The translations under genes and the position numbers were made by a program. A stretch of 36,991 nucleotides of DNA from an uncultured Bacteroidales bacterium (lineage in GTDB: Bacteria; Bacteroidota; Bacteroidia; Bacteroidales; JACABE01), in assembly GCA_903936865.1 (NCBI GenBank), contig CAIZXK010000738.1:1-36991 (forward strand), in the 5' to 3' direction. Of this stretch, positions 1-9,420 are shown in pieces. The stretch's first letter is position 1. Every line of letters starts with the position of its first letter. The notes under the pieces were generated by a model. It was given only the letters and a program-made list of their open reading frames with translations, did no database searches and had not been told where the DNA came from.

Positions 1-1369
1 CATAGAAACTGTCAGGCGGGCAGATTGTTTTTTGTTTGTTATCTATTTCCGTATTTGATTTTTTGAAATATTCATATACTATTGCTGAAAATATTATATT
101 TAAAATAATCTGTAATTCAATCCTTTCTCTTGGAAATGCAAAAAGAGAATCTATCATATATCCAACTATGACAAAAAATAAAATTAAGATGAAAAGTTTA
201 TCTTTGAAATTCTCTGACTTTTTGAGAATTACAATGGAATAATAGATTAAAAATATAAAAATAAGTGTAAATGCCAATAAACCAATTATACCATTTTCTG
301 CAAAAATTTGCAAAAAATCATTATGTGCCCGATCAGGCATTATACGTCCTTTTTCTGTAAATACTTGTAAATCATATTTTAATATTTCAATTCTCCAGTT
401 TCCTGCACCAACACCAATTATTGGATTTTCAGTTGCTAATGATAAGGTCTTTTTCCATAGATTTATTCGATGGTAAGTATTTCCCTCTTTAAAATTTGTT
501 GCATTTGTTAGTTGATTTTGAATTGTTTTATTATTGTCAATAACTGTAATAAATACAACAGAAATTATGGCAATTCCAATAATTATTAATGCTGTTTTTG
601 TGAGTTTTTTTAATTTATCTGATTTTTCGCCCTTATTTGCATAAAGTATAAATAAAAAGAAGGTGAAAATAGAAGAGATAAAAAATGCGACCCAAATGGC
701 ACGTGTCATTAAAAGAATTATTAGCAAAAAACTTAATAGCGAACCAATAATGGCAGCACTTTTCCAAAATTTTTCTAAACTAAATATACCATAGAAACTA
801 AATGAAACTGTTATAAAAAGGACTTCTGAGAAAATATTTTTTTGAGCAAAATTACCAGTAATTTTATATAAGGATTCTATATTAAAAGTTGATTTTGATA
901 ATACACTGATTATTTGGAATATACCTATAAATGATATGATTAATGAAAAAATAGTAAAAATTTTGATTAGGGACAACCTACTGTTTTCTTGAGGAAAAAC
1001 AAATAAAATAAGGTATAAAAACAAAATAAAAAATGATGTTCGTTTTAGGAACTCATACATTGCTTCTGACTTATTTGTAGCCCAAAATATTGAAATACCT
1101 AAAATTATTATTAGTAATGAATAAATTATTACAACAGGATTTTTAATTATTGAAATGTCAGAAAGGTTTACTATATTTTTTTTTGTATTAATTATCAACG
1201 GAATTGAGAATAATCCTAAAAATAATGATAATGCAAGCATCCGAATTTCAAGATGTTGATCCATTGCTTTTGCATAATAAATATTTGATATTAATATAAT
1301 CAGCATAAAGAAAAAAAACAGTGAATAATTGATTACCTTTTTTTTGATTGTTTTATTTGTTTTCTTCAT
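1..1369 (-). CDS. O-antigen ligase / Wzy-like polymerase, 3' end cut by window
   Basis: The minus-strand frame is open from an ATG at 1369 to the window edge, giving 456 residues without a stop, so the C-terminus is missing. The protein is very hydrophobic, with many predicted membrane segments. Around residues 315-352 it carries the O-antigen ligase family (Wzy_C, PF04932) signature: a NPIIGVGAGNWR stretch, then a loop ending in RAHNDFLQ (R347, H349, N350), followed by another membrane segment. Members of this family either ligate finished O-antigen to lipid A-core (WaaL) or polymerise repeat units (Wzy) at the periplasmic face of the inner membrane. Because an ABC exporter is encoded upstream, a ligase-type role is the simpler guess, but sequence alone cannot separate the two. 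It follows the DUF1972-type glycosyltransferase by 36 bases. Base composition here is among the most AT-rich of the window. Confidence 0.85.
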   Translation of the reverse strand, partial: MKKTNKTIKKKVINYSLFFFFMLIILISNIYYAKAMDQHLEIRMLALSLFLGLFSIPLIINTKKNIVNLSDISIIKNPVVIIYSLLIIILGISIFWATNKSEAMYEFLKRTSFFILFLYLILFVFPQENSRLSLIKIFTIFSLIISFIGIFQIISVLSKSTFNIESLYKITGNFAQKNIFSEVLFITVSFSFYGIFSLEKFWKSAAIIGSLLSFLLIILLMTRAIWVAFFISSIFTFFLFILYANKGEKSDKLKKLTKTALIIIGIAIISVVFITVIDNNKTIQNQLTNATNFKEGNTYHRINLWKKTLSLATENPIIGVGAGNWRIEILKYDLQVFTEKGRIMPDRAHNDFLQIFAENGIIGLLAFTLIFIFLIYYSIVILKKSENFKDKLFILILFFVIVGYMIDSLFAFPRERIELQIILNIIFSAIVYEYFKKSNTEIDNKQKTICPPDSFY

Positions 1370-1405
1370 TCTTAATGATATTTAGAAAATTGAATATAAA
1401 TTTAG

Positions 1406-2515
1406 TTACTTAATTTTAGCTATCTTGATAAATAATTCGTTGTATTGGGAAATTATTTTATCCCAGTTATATATTTCTTTAATTTGTTGAATATTATTTT
1501 CAATCCATTGATATTTAGATTTATCAAAAATTATTTGTTTGCTAATTTTAGCAATATCGTCCTCGTTTTTAAAGAAAAAACCATTTTCTTTTATTACAGC
1601 TCTATTAAATAGATTATCGTGTGCACAAATCACTGCTGATGATGCCATTGCCTCCAGTAGGGAAGGGTTAGTGCCACCAGAAGAATGTCCGTGGAAATAT
1701 AATTTAGAAAAATACCTGAGTTGATTTAAAATATTTTTGTCAAATATTGAATCTAAAAATCGTATTTGTCTGGAGTTAAATTTTTTAAAAAGATAATTTC
1801 CAAATTTGCTATTTTTATAGCTACCAATCACAACAAGAGGTATATTAGTTTTTGACAAAAGAATTCCATTAATTATTTCTTCCACATGATTATCTGGTTG
1901 TAACCTAGAAATAAGTAAAAAATAGCTAAAAGGTTTTAAGTCAAAATCATTTAGTTTATTTTCATCCTGATTTGTAAAAACTTCAGCTCCATAAGGAATA
2001 AAAACAGATTCTCTATTATATGTGTTTAATACATAATCCTGAATAGCTTTAGAATCAGCAATTAATAAGTCATTTGTTTTTACTGCTGTTTTTTCAGCAT
2101 ACTTTAAGAATTTTCGAACGTAGTTACTGTATTTTGTCCTTATCCATTCCAGACCATCCATATTACTAATTCTATATGGTTTAGAATGAAGGAAACGATG
2201 CCAAATTGAACTGCTTGTATTTCCAAGTTGATAGATGATATCAAAATTACGTTTTCTGCTATCAATGATACAATTAAGATCATAGATAAATTGTCCGGCA
2301 GTGCCAATTTTATATTCCGGATCATAACAATGTATAATATGAACACCATTCCAAAAAGATTCTTGAAAAGGATGATTATGAGAATTATAAACCCAAACTT
2401 CTAACCCATATTCCACTAATCCTTTTGATAAATGTTCAGCAAATTCCTCAAATCCACCATAATGATTTGGGATTCCACGACATCCTAAAATTCCGATTTT
2501 TATTTTTGTACTCAC
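1406..2515 (-). CDS. DUF1972-type glycosyltransferase (family 4 fold), rhamnosyltransferase-like
   Basis: A 369-residue protein of GT-B type. The N-terminus, with GCRGIPNHYGGFEEFAEHLS at residues 11-30, is typical of the DUF1972 domain (PF09314) found in Cps2T-like rhamnosyltransferases. MDGLEWIR at 119-126 is also characteristic of that group. The C-terminal half is a Glycos_transf_1 domain with SGGTNPSLLEAMA at 279-291, the usual donor-nucleotide region. It should act in the cytoplasm, adding a sugar (possibly rhamnose) to a lipid-linked acceptor. It sits between the APS kinase and the ligase-like gene, with 45 and 36 bases of spacing, so co-transcription is likely. The family call is firm; the donor and acceptor are unknown. 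Confidence 0.85.
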   Translation of the reverse strand: MSTKIKIGILGCRGIPNHYGGFEEFAEHLSKGLVEYGLEVWVYNSHNHPFQESFWNGVHIIHCYDPEYKIGTAGQFIYDLNCIIDSRKRNFDIIYQLGNTSSSIWHRFLHSKPYRISNMDGLEWIRTKYSNYVRKFLKYAEKTAVKTNDLLIADSKAIQDYVLNTYNRESVFIPYGAEVFTNQDENKLNDFDLKPFSYFLLISRLQPDNHVEEIINGILLSKTNIPLVVIGSYKNSKFGNYLFKKFNSRQIRFLDSIFDKNILNQLRYFSKLYFHGHSSGGTNPSLLEAMASSAVICAHDNLFNRAVIKENGFFFKNEDDIAKISKQIIFDKSKYQWIENNIQQIKEIYNWDKIISQYNELFIKIAKIK

Positions 2516-2560
2516 TTAATTATTTTCAAAAAAAGTATGCGTTAGATTTCTATTTCTAAA

Positions 2561-3151
2561 TTATTCAACGTTAGACTTTAATAATGGGAGAATTGTTTCA
2601 ATTAAAAGATAAGATGATTCCTCAATTGAAAATTCTGCAGTTAATATTTCAAGAAAAGGATTTTGAGGTATTTCGTAAGTTGAATCAATACCTGTAAATT
2701 CCTTAATTATACCTTGTCTTGCTTTTTTATACATTCCTTTCACATCTCTTGTTTCGCATACTTTTAAGGGGGCATTTACAAATACTTCAAGAAAATCGTT
2801 TTCTCCAATTATTTCTTTAGCCATATTTCTTAATTCAGTAGTTGGGCTAACTAAGCTAACTATCACAATAATACCATTTTCAATTAATATTTTTGAAACT
2901 TCGGCAATTCTTCTTATGTTTTCAAATCTTGAATTAGCTGAAAATCCAAGGTCTTTATTTAATCCGGTTCTAACGATATCGCCGTCAATAACAACTGAAA
3001 TTATATTATTTTCAAGTAGTTTGTTTTCAAAATGTCTGGCAAGTGTTGTTTTTCCTGAGCAGGGGAGACCTGTAAACCAAATTACTTTTGCTTTTTGGTT
3101 TAAAAAATTTTCTTTTATTATTTTGTTTTGTTCTATATGGTTCATTAGCAT
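2561..3151 (-). CDS. cysC: adenylylsulfate (APS) kinase
   Basis: CysC phosphorylates adenosine 5'-phosphosulfate with ATP to give PAPS, the donor for sulfotransferases. The 196 residues match the usual length of a stand-alone enzyme. Visible motifs are the P-loop GLPCSGKTT at residues 28-36, the APS-binding DGDIVR at 56-61, LGFSANSRFENIRR at 68-81, and the FVNAPLKVCETRDVKGMYKKA segment at 124-144 that is very typical of CysC. No sulfate adenylyltransferase (CysD/CysN) and no PAPS reductase is encoded nearby, which argues against an assimilation operon and for a role in supplying the five sulfotransferase domains elsewhere in this window. The start could also be the ATG two codons downstream (MNHIEQ); neither has a clear ribosome-binding site. 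Confidence 0.93.
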   Translation of the reverse strand: MLMNHIEQNKIIKENFLNQKAKVIWFTGLPCSGKTTLARHFENKLLENNIISVVIDGDIVRTGLNKDLGFSANSRFENIRRIAEVSKILIENGIIVIVSLVSPTTELRNMAKEIIGENDFLEVFVNAPLKVCETRDVKGMYKKARQGIIKEFTGIDSTYEIPQNPFLEILTAEFSIEESSYLLIETILPLLKSNVE

Positions 3152-3308
3152 ATTTTTAGCTTAAATTGTTTTTAAAAGTCTTTGTACAAGATATCTTAAT
3201 GTTTGTAATTGATTATAAATATGTTTTATTTGCGAAGTTGTTTAAATATTAAAATAGATTAAACGATACATAAGGTTTTTGTTAGTTACATTTAATATGA
3301 GAAATAAT

Positions 3309-4352
3309 TTAGATAGAAAAATGGTGAGCTTTTGAAATTAGTACAACAGGTTTATTGCTTTTGTATTCTGTATCAGCTAATTGTAAATTGTTTACAAGAA
3401 GTGCTGCAGAAAAAGTACGTTCTACTGCATGAGCCATGGTTCCGTCGGTCTGGTTTTTTTCAATTTCAAAGTTTTCATCTTTCAATCCTAGATTTAAAAT
3501 TGGCAGAAGTGCTTCTTTTGTGGCATAAAACATGGAACCTGCTACAAAATTTAGGTTACTTAAATCGGATTTCTTAACCCCCATTTTATTACTTAAAAAT
3601 TCGACTGTTAATGCATTGGCACCGTAATAATAATACATTGGAAGTATGTGTTTTGTTGGTCCTATAATTCCGATATCAGGGTTTTCTTGAAAAATATTGA
3701 TAGCCTTATTTATTGCTCCATCTCCAAGGAGTTTGTTAAACAAATCATTGCTCCACAAATCTTTCCGATTAAGATGGTTTGATTTTTTTGTATGGAGTTT
3801 TAATACCAGTTCGTTCCCATCATCAAAAATCTTAGGGAGAATTTTTAAAAAAGGTAAAATATCTCTTCCTCTGTTTTCAACATTCATAATCTGGAAAGGA
3901 AAAGATGATTTATTCAAAATTTCCTCTATTGATTTTGATATTTCAGAAGGTGTTGTAATATAAAGGTAGATTTTTTTATAATCTGATTTCTCAATCAGTT
4001 GTAGAATCTCACTAAATATTTCCGGATAAAAGGCATGAATAGCAATAGCAAGTTTTGGGTTTGTATTGGACGAGATTTCATTAGTTTTTTCGGAATGGAC
4101 TCTGATAACATATGATTTTGAAAAACTCCGTTGCCAAAATTTCAAACTCCAAAATGAAAAAGTTTTATCTTTGAAAACTTGTGCATTTTTCCAATTTTGA
4201 AAAACTGCAAAGGTTTTGAAAATAAAGGGAAATGCTGAAAACAGAATGCTCTTCAACAATTCTTTTTTTGGACGGTTGAGTGGCATTATTTGCCACACTT
4301 TATCGAAATTGAGTATGATAGGAGGTTTTCCATTTGTTAAATTGTCTTTCAT
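3309..4352 (-). CDS. rhamnan synthesis F (RgpF)-like protein
   Basis: A 347-residue protein whose residues about 100-340 resemble the rhamnan synthesis protein F family (RgpF, PF05045). Diagnostic parts are LAIAIHAFYPEIF at 101-113, NVENRGRDILPFL at 157-169, VLKLHTKKS at 183-191, and a later NFVAGSMFYATKEALLP segment. RgpF-like proteins are found in rhamnose-polysaccharide clusters and are treated as glycosyltransferases or glycan-modifying proteins; the exact reaction of most members is not established. There is no signal peptide, so a cytoplasmic location is expected. It follows the ABC permease gene by 48 bases. Together with the DUF1972-type enzyme it hints that rhamnose or another deoxysugar is present, although no dTDP-rhamnose synthesis genes lie in the window. 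Confidence 0.8.
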   Translation of the reverse strand: MKDNLTNGKPPIILNFDKVWQIMPLNRPKKELLKSILFSAFPFIFKTFAVFQNWKNAQVFKDKTFSFWSLKFWQRSFSKSYVIRVHSEKTNEISSNTNPKLAIAIHAFYPEIFSEILQLIEKSDYKKIYLYITTPSEISKSIEEILNKSSFPFQIMNVENRGRDILPFLKILPKIFDDGNELVLKLHTKKSNHLNRKDLWSNDLFNKLLGDGAINKAINIFQENPDIGIIGPTKHILPMYYYYGANALTVEFLSNKMGVKKSDLSNLNFVAGSMFYATKEALLPILNLGLKDENFEIEKNQTDGTMAHAVERTFSAALLVNNLQLADTEYKSNKPVVLISKAHHFSI

Positions 4353-4400
4353 ATTATTTCAAAAAAATGTTTGAATTAGATTCCAGGATAATTATTTTTT

Positions 4401-5216
4401 TTACAAAACATCGCCAAAATTGCGTTTTAAACGATGGAATGTATATGCTCCTATTGCAAAAATAATTCCGGTTAGAGTCCAAAAATAGAAATTCATTTCA
4501 GGGAATTCGAAAAACCATTTTTTCTCAATAAAGGTATAGCGATAGCCTTCGGTTATATAAAAAAATGGGTTGAATAGTGCGATATATCGATAATTTCCCT
4601 GGAGCATGCTGTAAGGCCACACAATGGGGGTAGCCCAAAACAACATAGATACTATTATATTCACAATATGTGCCATATCTTTGATATACACATTAACGGA
4701 AGCAACAAACCATGAAATACCTGAGAGTAACATAAAGGTTGCAAATAGATAGTAGAAAATTTGTATCCAGTATATTGTAGGGTAAATTTTAAAACTAAAA
4801 ATTAAGATTAGTACTATGATCAAAACCATTATAAGATGCACAACCATGCCTGACAATATTTTAATAATAGGGATAAAACTTACATTAAATTTTGTTTTTT
4901 TTATCAAATAAGAATATTCAGTTAAGGCCATACAACTCACTATCATTGTCTGGCTAATAAATAGCCAAGGTATCATAGAAACTAATAGCCACGGAGCAAA
5001 AGGCACACCGGATGAAGTATTTCCTGAGCGTAATCCATAAGTAAATGCAAACCAAATTATAAAAACATAAACAGCAGGTTGTATAAAAGCCCAAGGCAAG
5101 CCTACAAATGAAGAAAGGTAGCGGCTTTTAAAATCACGCATCACTAATGTGTATAGTACTGTCCGCTGCTCAACAAAGGAGTGTGTGAAACTATTAATTT
5201 TATTTATTATGTACAT
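4401..5216 (-). CDS. wzm: ABC-2 type polysaccharide exporter permease
   Basis: A 271-residue integral membrane protein with about six predicted helices, the usual size for Wzm/TagG/KpsM permeases. The N-terminal segment before the first helix (VMRDFKSRYLSSFVGLPWAF at residues 25-44) is the amphipathic stretch common to this family. It would form the inner-membrane channel that moves lipid-linked polysaccharide from cytoplasm to periplasm, driven by the ATPase encoded 51 bases upstream. The adjacent wzt gene with a glycan-recognition domain supports the assignment to O-antigen-like export rather than to drug or teichoic acid export. Confidence 0.9.
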   Translation of the reverse strand: MYIINKINSFTHSFVEQRTVLYTLVMRDFKSRYLSSFVGLPWAFIQPAVYVFIIWFAFTYGLRSGNTSSGVPFAPWLLVSMIPWLFISQTMIVSCMALTEYSYLIKKTKFNVSFIPIIKILSGMVVHLIMVLIIVLILIFSFKIYPTIYWIQIFYYLFATFMLLSGISWFVASVNVYIKDMAHIVNIIVSMLFWATPIVWPYSMLQGNYRYIALFNPFFYITEGYRYTFIEKKWFFEFPEMNFYFWTLTGIIFAIGAYTFHRLKRNFGDVL

Positions 5217-5267
5217 TTGAAATTGTTTTTAATTAAAATATTTGATAGTAGGTATTATTATTTTTAG

Positions 5268-6569
5268 CTAATCCAAAATATTGAATAATGCATCTTTAAT
5301 AACAATTTGTGCTCCTGTTTTAAACAGGATATTAGGATTATTAACTTCGATAATTAAACCATCATGCACCCAATGAAGATGTTGTTCAACCATTTTTTCA
5401 ATGGATATAACCCCAAAAGAAAAAGTGTATCGTCCATTGCCTAAGTTTGGGAAATCAAAATCGATGACAACAATCTGAGGAATATCAGTTTGAAAGTTAA
5501 GCTTTTGTGAGTACTGAAGACTATTTATTTTCAATACCGAACCACCAAAACTACCATTAAGTGTTAACTTTATTCCAACTTTATCAATCTTGTCATTTAT
5601 GTTTATTTTTAAAAAAAGTCTGAGTTGTTCACCTCCTTTAAATTCGCTTATATGCTTCAAGGTGTTACGCTCAGCCAATGCAGCATATTGTATATCAGCA
5701 TTACCAACTCCATAACTTTCACAACAGTTTAAGTCCTGCCATATTAATTCAGGGAACTCAATTGGATAGTTTAGTTGACTATTTATTTCCTCCGATTTTT
5801 CATTTGAATTTATTTTGGTTGCCTTACTGTTTTGTGAAAGCATAAACGTATTGTAGCTTTCAGTTACAAAGTATGGATCACCTTGTGCTTTTATTTCGCC
5901 TTCATGAAGCCAAACAGCTCTTGTGCAAAAATCTTTAATAGCTGCTAAACTGTGGGTACACAACAGTATTGTTTTTCCAGCATCTTTAAATTCCCTGATT
6001 TTTCTATAACATTTTTGTTGAAACCTAATATCACCTACAGACAAGGCCTCATCAGTGATAAGAATATCTGGATCGATATTTATTGCCATTGAAAATGCAA
6101 GTCTGACATACATCCCGCTCGAATATGTATTTACCGGTTGATAAGCATATTCACCTATATCAGCAAATTCGAGTATTTGTTGAATCTTGTTCTTCATTTC
6201 CTTTTTTGAAATACCTTGAATTGCACCCAGGTAATAAATGTTTTCTATTCCGGTAAGTTCCATATTGAACCCTCCACCAAGTTCCAGCAAGGCAGTTACT
6301 CTTCCATTGCATATAAATTCTCCTGAGGATGGTGATACAACTGAGGCAAGTATTTTTAAGAGTGTTGACTTCCCGCTTCCGTTCTGTCCGATAATACCAA
6401 TTACTTCCCCTTTTTCGACATCAAATGAAACATTATTAAGTGCCTCAAACTTTTTGTTATACTTACGTCCAAATGGATGAACAAATTCCTTAACAATATC
6501 ATACCGTGAGTGATAAAGCTTGTAGGTTTTGGATATGGATTTTATGATAATTGCAGGTTTAATTGTCAT
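5268..6569 (-). CDS. wzt: ABC polysaccharide exporter ATPase with C-terminal glycan-binding domain
   Basis: A 433-residue protein with two parts. Residues about 1-250 form an ABC ATPase: Walker A GQNGSGKST at 61-69, signature YSSGM at 149-153, Walker B ILITDE at 169-174 and the switch histidine H206. Residues about 275-430 form an extra beta-rich domain of the Wzt_C kind. In characterised Wzt proteins this domain recognises the terminally modified polymer and so couples chain completion to export. Its presence suggests that the exported chain carries a specific non-reducing-end group, for example a methyl or other cap; the methyltransferases in this locus are candidates. The protein pairs with the permease directly downstream. 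Confidence 0.92.
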   Translation of the reverse strand: MTIKPAIIIKSISKTYKLYHSRYDIVKEFVHPFGRKYNKKFEALNNVSFDVEKGEVIGIIGQNGSGKSTLLKILASVVSPSSGEFICNGRVTALLELGGGFNMELTGIENIYYLGAIQGISKKEMKNKIQQILEFADIGEYAYQPVNTYSSGMYVRLAFSMAINIDPDILITDEALSVGDIRFQQKCYRKIREFKDAGKTILLCTHSLAAIKDFCTRAVWLHEGEIKAQGDPYFVTESYNTFMLSQNSKATKINSNEKSEEINSQLNYPIEFPELIWQDLNCCESYGVGNADIQYAALAERNTLKHISEFKGGEQLRLFLKININDKIDKVGIKLTLNGSFGGSVLKINSLQYSQKLNFQTDIPQIVVIDFDFPNLGNGRYTFSFGVISIEKMVEQHLHWVHDGLIIEVNNPNILFKTGAQIVIKDALFNILD

Positions 6570-6600
6570 TATTAAAAATTATATTGGTTTATAAAAATAA

Positions 6601-7575
6601 TTATTTTTCTGTTAAGTCATCATTTAATTCGCGCATCAATATAAAATGATATATTGTGCCAAATAAGAATATTATAGCCATTCCTATAGCTCTGTCAATT
6701 GTAGCTGCAAGAAAGGAAATTTCGATTGGAATACCTATTGTATTTGATAGCAAGCCGATAATTCCTTCTCTAACAACAAGATTTCCAGGTGTAATGGCAA
6801 GAACCATCGAAAACACAGCCAGCATTTGAATGATTAAAATATCGGTCAATCCTACAGAAATATCAACAGATTGAAACGAGAAGTATAATCGTAAACCCAA
6901 AAGCAAAAAAGAAAATAAATAGGTTATTGAAATAACTATCAATTGTTTAGTATTGGTTTTAAATACTTTTACTCCAGTTATTATTTGAGCAATTATATTG
7001 TCCAATTCCTTCCATCCCGTTTTAAGCCTGTTTTCTGGTATATACCATAAAATTAAGGACATTATAAGCGTTAGAACCAGTAAAGAACCAACCATTAAAA
7101 TAAGAGGTTTGTTATATAGTCCTGTATTTAAATAACTTGTTAATAATAAAATAAGTGCAGAAATGCCAGCAACCCAAAAACCAATTATTAATGATCCCCC
7201 TGATAATGCTGCATATTTTGAGTATTCAAACTTATATTTGCTTTTTAAGTATTTAGCCCTTAATAACATCGAACCTTGAAAAGGGATAATATAACTATAC
7301 ATCGTATTTGTAAGGGACAATCCAATCCATTCTTTTATTTTTAAAGGAACATTAAAGAGTATCATCGAATTTCTAAAACCAATTGCAATAGCTAAAGAAG
7401 ACAAGAGACCACAAACAATTATTTTAAAAAGGATATTATGATTTGTTTTGGAAATCAATATCAGCTTATCTTGTTGGTTAATTAGATAAATGATAATAAA
7501 TACAAGAATTAACAAACTGAAAATAAGCTTGATGATTCTTTTGAAATTATAAATTGAAATTGTTTTTAACAGCAT
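6601..7575 (-). CDS. LPG synthase TM / UPF0104 family membrane protein
   Basis: A 324-residue protein with about eight predicted membrane helices, starting with a helix at residues 15-33. Segments such as GLSLTNTMYSYIIPFQGSML and MVLAITPGNLVVREGIIGLL match the lysylphosphatidylglycerol synthase transmembrane family (PF03706, UPF0104), which also includes AglD-like and other proteins found in glycan clusters. It lacks the aminoacyl-transfer domain of MprF. Members in polysaccharide loci have been proposed to be flippases or polyprenyl-phosphate-sugar associated proteins, but no reaction can be assigned here. It ends 31 bases before wzt, and a 154-base gap separates it from the upstream glycosyltransferase. 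Confidence 0.75.
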   Translation of the reverse strand: MLLKTISIYNFKRIIKLIFSLLILVFIIIYLINQQDKLILISKTNHNILFKIIVCGLLSSLAIAIGFRNSMILFNVPLKIKEWIGLSLTNTMYSYIIPFQGSMLLRAKYLKSKYKFEYSKYAALSGGSLIIGFWVAGISALILLLTSYLNTGLYNKPLILMVGSLLVLTLIMSLILWYIPENRLKTGWKELDNIIAQIITGVKVFKTNTKQLIVISITYLFSFLLLGLRLYFSFQSVDISVGLTDILIIQMLAVFSMVLAITPGNLVVREGIIGLLSNTIGIPIEISFLAATIDRAIGMAIIFLFGTIYHFILMRELNDDLTEK

Positions 7576-7729
7576 TTAAAAAGAAATTAAAACTAGATAG
7601 ATTTTTATTTTGTATGTTAAATTCAAAGGATTTTTAAACGTATGCAAATTTATAAATAACTTGATTCTATAGTGTATATTTATTTTCTATTTTCAATGAA
7701 TCCAGATTGACGTGAAGTAAATTATTAAA

Positions 7730-8560
7730 TTATTTAAAATTTCGAGACTTGAAAACAATTAAATATAAAATGATATAAATTATTCGGAATAGGAATAAGA
7801 AAATTAGTAAAATTCGTTTCGAAAAACTATAGTTTTCTATTGTATAAATTGTATTTATTACAGAAATAAGATGGTTAAATTTTTCTTTTAAAGAAACAAG
7901 AAATGGAGAACGGAAAAGATGTGCATCGGTCATGTCTTTTATATAGTAAACGTTTTCTACCATAAACCAATTATATTTTGCCAAACAAAAATGAGTTAAT
8001 GCTCCTTCATCAGGATCTTTTTGATTTAAAAACAAGTGTATGGAATTTTTTAATATTTGGATATTAAACAATCCATACATAACTTGATATCCCAAATAAC
8101 CCCTGATAATCAATTGTAGATGACTAGAATATCGCTTTTTTATGGATAACTGTAAGTCTCTGTTTTTTAATTGTTTATAGCCATTTTGAGTTTTGATTAT
8201 TTTATTAAGTTTAGGAAAAACAAAATCATAACCTTCTGTTATTTTGTGCATTAATGCTTGAAGGTAATCATCAGAATGATAATAGTCGTCATCTGACAAC
8301 CATGTAAAATACTCACCCTTTGCTTTTTTTAATACAAAGAAGTAATTTTCCTTTACTCCTATATTTTCTGTTTGGAAAAATACTCGAATACGATTATCGC
8401 TATTCAACAATTCGGTTAAGTAATCTATATTTTCTATTCCATTTGATTTATCATCTGAAATAATCAGTTCCCAATTTTGAAATGTTTGTTGTTGAACGCT
8501 TTTAATAGCCCTTAGAAGGTTCTTTGGTCTATTATAAGTCGGAACTCCTATAGATAACAT
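7730..8560 (-). CDS. family 2 glycosyltransferase
   Basis: A 276-residue GT-A enzyme. It begins with the typical LSIGVPTYNRPKNLLRAIKS strand-helix, has the nucleotide-binding acidic pair in SDDKSN at residues 35-40, and a DXD-type LSDDD at 88-92. The C-terminus ends in a hydrophobic segment around 248-272, suggesting attachment to the inner membrane. It should transfer one sugar from a nucleotide donor in the cytoplasm. Donor and acceptor cannot be read from the sequence. It lies 47 bases after the upstream methyltransferase gene. Confidence 0.85.
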   Translation of the reverse strand: MLSIGVPTYNRPKNLLRAIKSVQQQTFQNWELIISDDKSNGIENIDYLTELLNSDNRIRVFFQTENIGVKENYFFVLKKAKGEYFTWLSDDDYYHSDDYLQALMHKITEGYDFVFPKLNKIIKTQNGYKQLKNRDLQLSIKKRYSSHLQLIIRGYLGYQVMYGLFNIQILKNSIHLFLNQKDPDEGALTHFCLAKYNWFMVENVYYIKDMTDAHLFRSPFLVSLKEKFNHLISVINTIYTIENYSFSKRILLIFLFLFRIIYIILYLIVFKSRNFK

Positions 8561-8607
8561 AGTACAATGAGATTAATAGTTAAAGGATAGAATTATTGCT
8601 TTAAAGT

Positions 8608-9348
8608 TTAATTACCTCTGTTTTTCTCACAAAGACATAAAATACCTGATCCCCAGGAAAAGTTTTTAAACAATTGCTGAATCAAATATAATGGATATAA
8701 AAAAATATCATTTGAAAATAGTGGTATAATCATGCTGACATTGCTTTTAAAACTAACTTTTGATAATTCTTCTTTTTCTTCTGACGAGAAATCCTTGTTG
8801 CGTATGGCAAAAGCTCTTATTTCCTCAACAATATTACTTATAGGGAATCCATAATGCCATAAAGTGATAATTTTCATGTTGTTAATTTCAAAAATTTGTT
8901 TAATGTCCTGGCTATTGTATTTTCTATAATGACCAACATATTGATCTAATTTGTTGTATTTTACGCTTTTTGAAGGTACAGAAAGTAAGATTTTTCCATT
9001 ATTAGTAAGGATTTGAGACCAATAAAATATTGTAGCATAATCATCTTTGATGTGTTCAAGGACTTCAAATGAAAAGATATAGTCAAATTTTATTGAGTTT
9101 ACTTCATTCAGGGATTTTAATAAATGTATATTTTTTAGATCTTTAGTCCTTTCTGTTGCCATCAAGAATGCTTCATCAGAGAAATCATATCCATACATTA
9201 TCGCACCTTTTTTAGAAAAGTAACGGAGCATTTCACCAGAACCATATCCAATTTCAAGACATGTTTTTCCTTTCAGATTTTCATGTTTAATTATTTTATC
9301 AACCATATTCTTTCGTAATAGAAAGCGTGGCATTGATATCCATTTCAT
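8608..9348 (-). CDS. SAM-dependent class I methyltransferase
   Basis: A 246-residue protein with the SAM-binding motif LEIGYGSG at residues 31-38, an acidic end to strand 2 (YGYDFSD) and FEVLEHI in the motif II region. The later VPSKSVKYNKLDQYVGHYRK stretch is typical of methyltransferases in glycan and lipid clusters (Methyltransf_11/23 type). Placed between a GT2 and a DPM-like GT2, it probably methylates a sugar hydroxyl, a lipid-linked intermediate or the end of the chain. A terminal methyl group would fit the glycan-reading domain on Wzt, but this is inference. Confidence 0.82.
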   Translation of the reverse strand: MKWISMPRFLLRKNMVDKIIKHENLKGKTCLEIGYGSGEMLRYFSKKGAIMYGYDFSDEAFLMATERTKDLKNIHLLKSLNEVNSIKFDYIFSFEVLEHIKDDYATIFYWSQILTNNGKILLSVPSKSVKYNKLDQYVGHYRKYNSQDIKQIFEINNMKIITLWHYGFPISNIVEEIRAFAIRNKDFSSEEKEELSKVSFKSNVSMIIPLFSNDIFLYPLYLIQQLFKNFSWGSGILCLCEKNRGN

Positions 9349-9420
9349 TATCTATATATTAGTTAAACGATAGTTTTAATTTGATTATCATGAATGTTTT
9401 TTTTTAGACTTTTATAAAAA

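Noticed and set aside
7645-7652. Exact TAnnTTTG match (minus strand TAAATTTG) upstream of the UPF0104 gene, as a Bacteroidota -7 element
   Set aside because: No TTTG-like -33 element at the expected distance, and such matches are frequent by chance in A/T-rich gaps.
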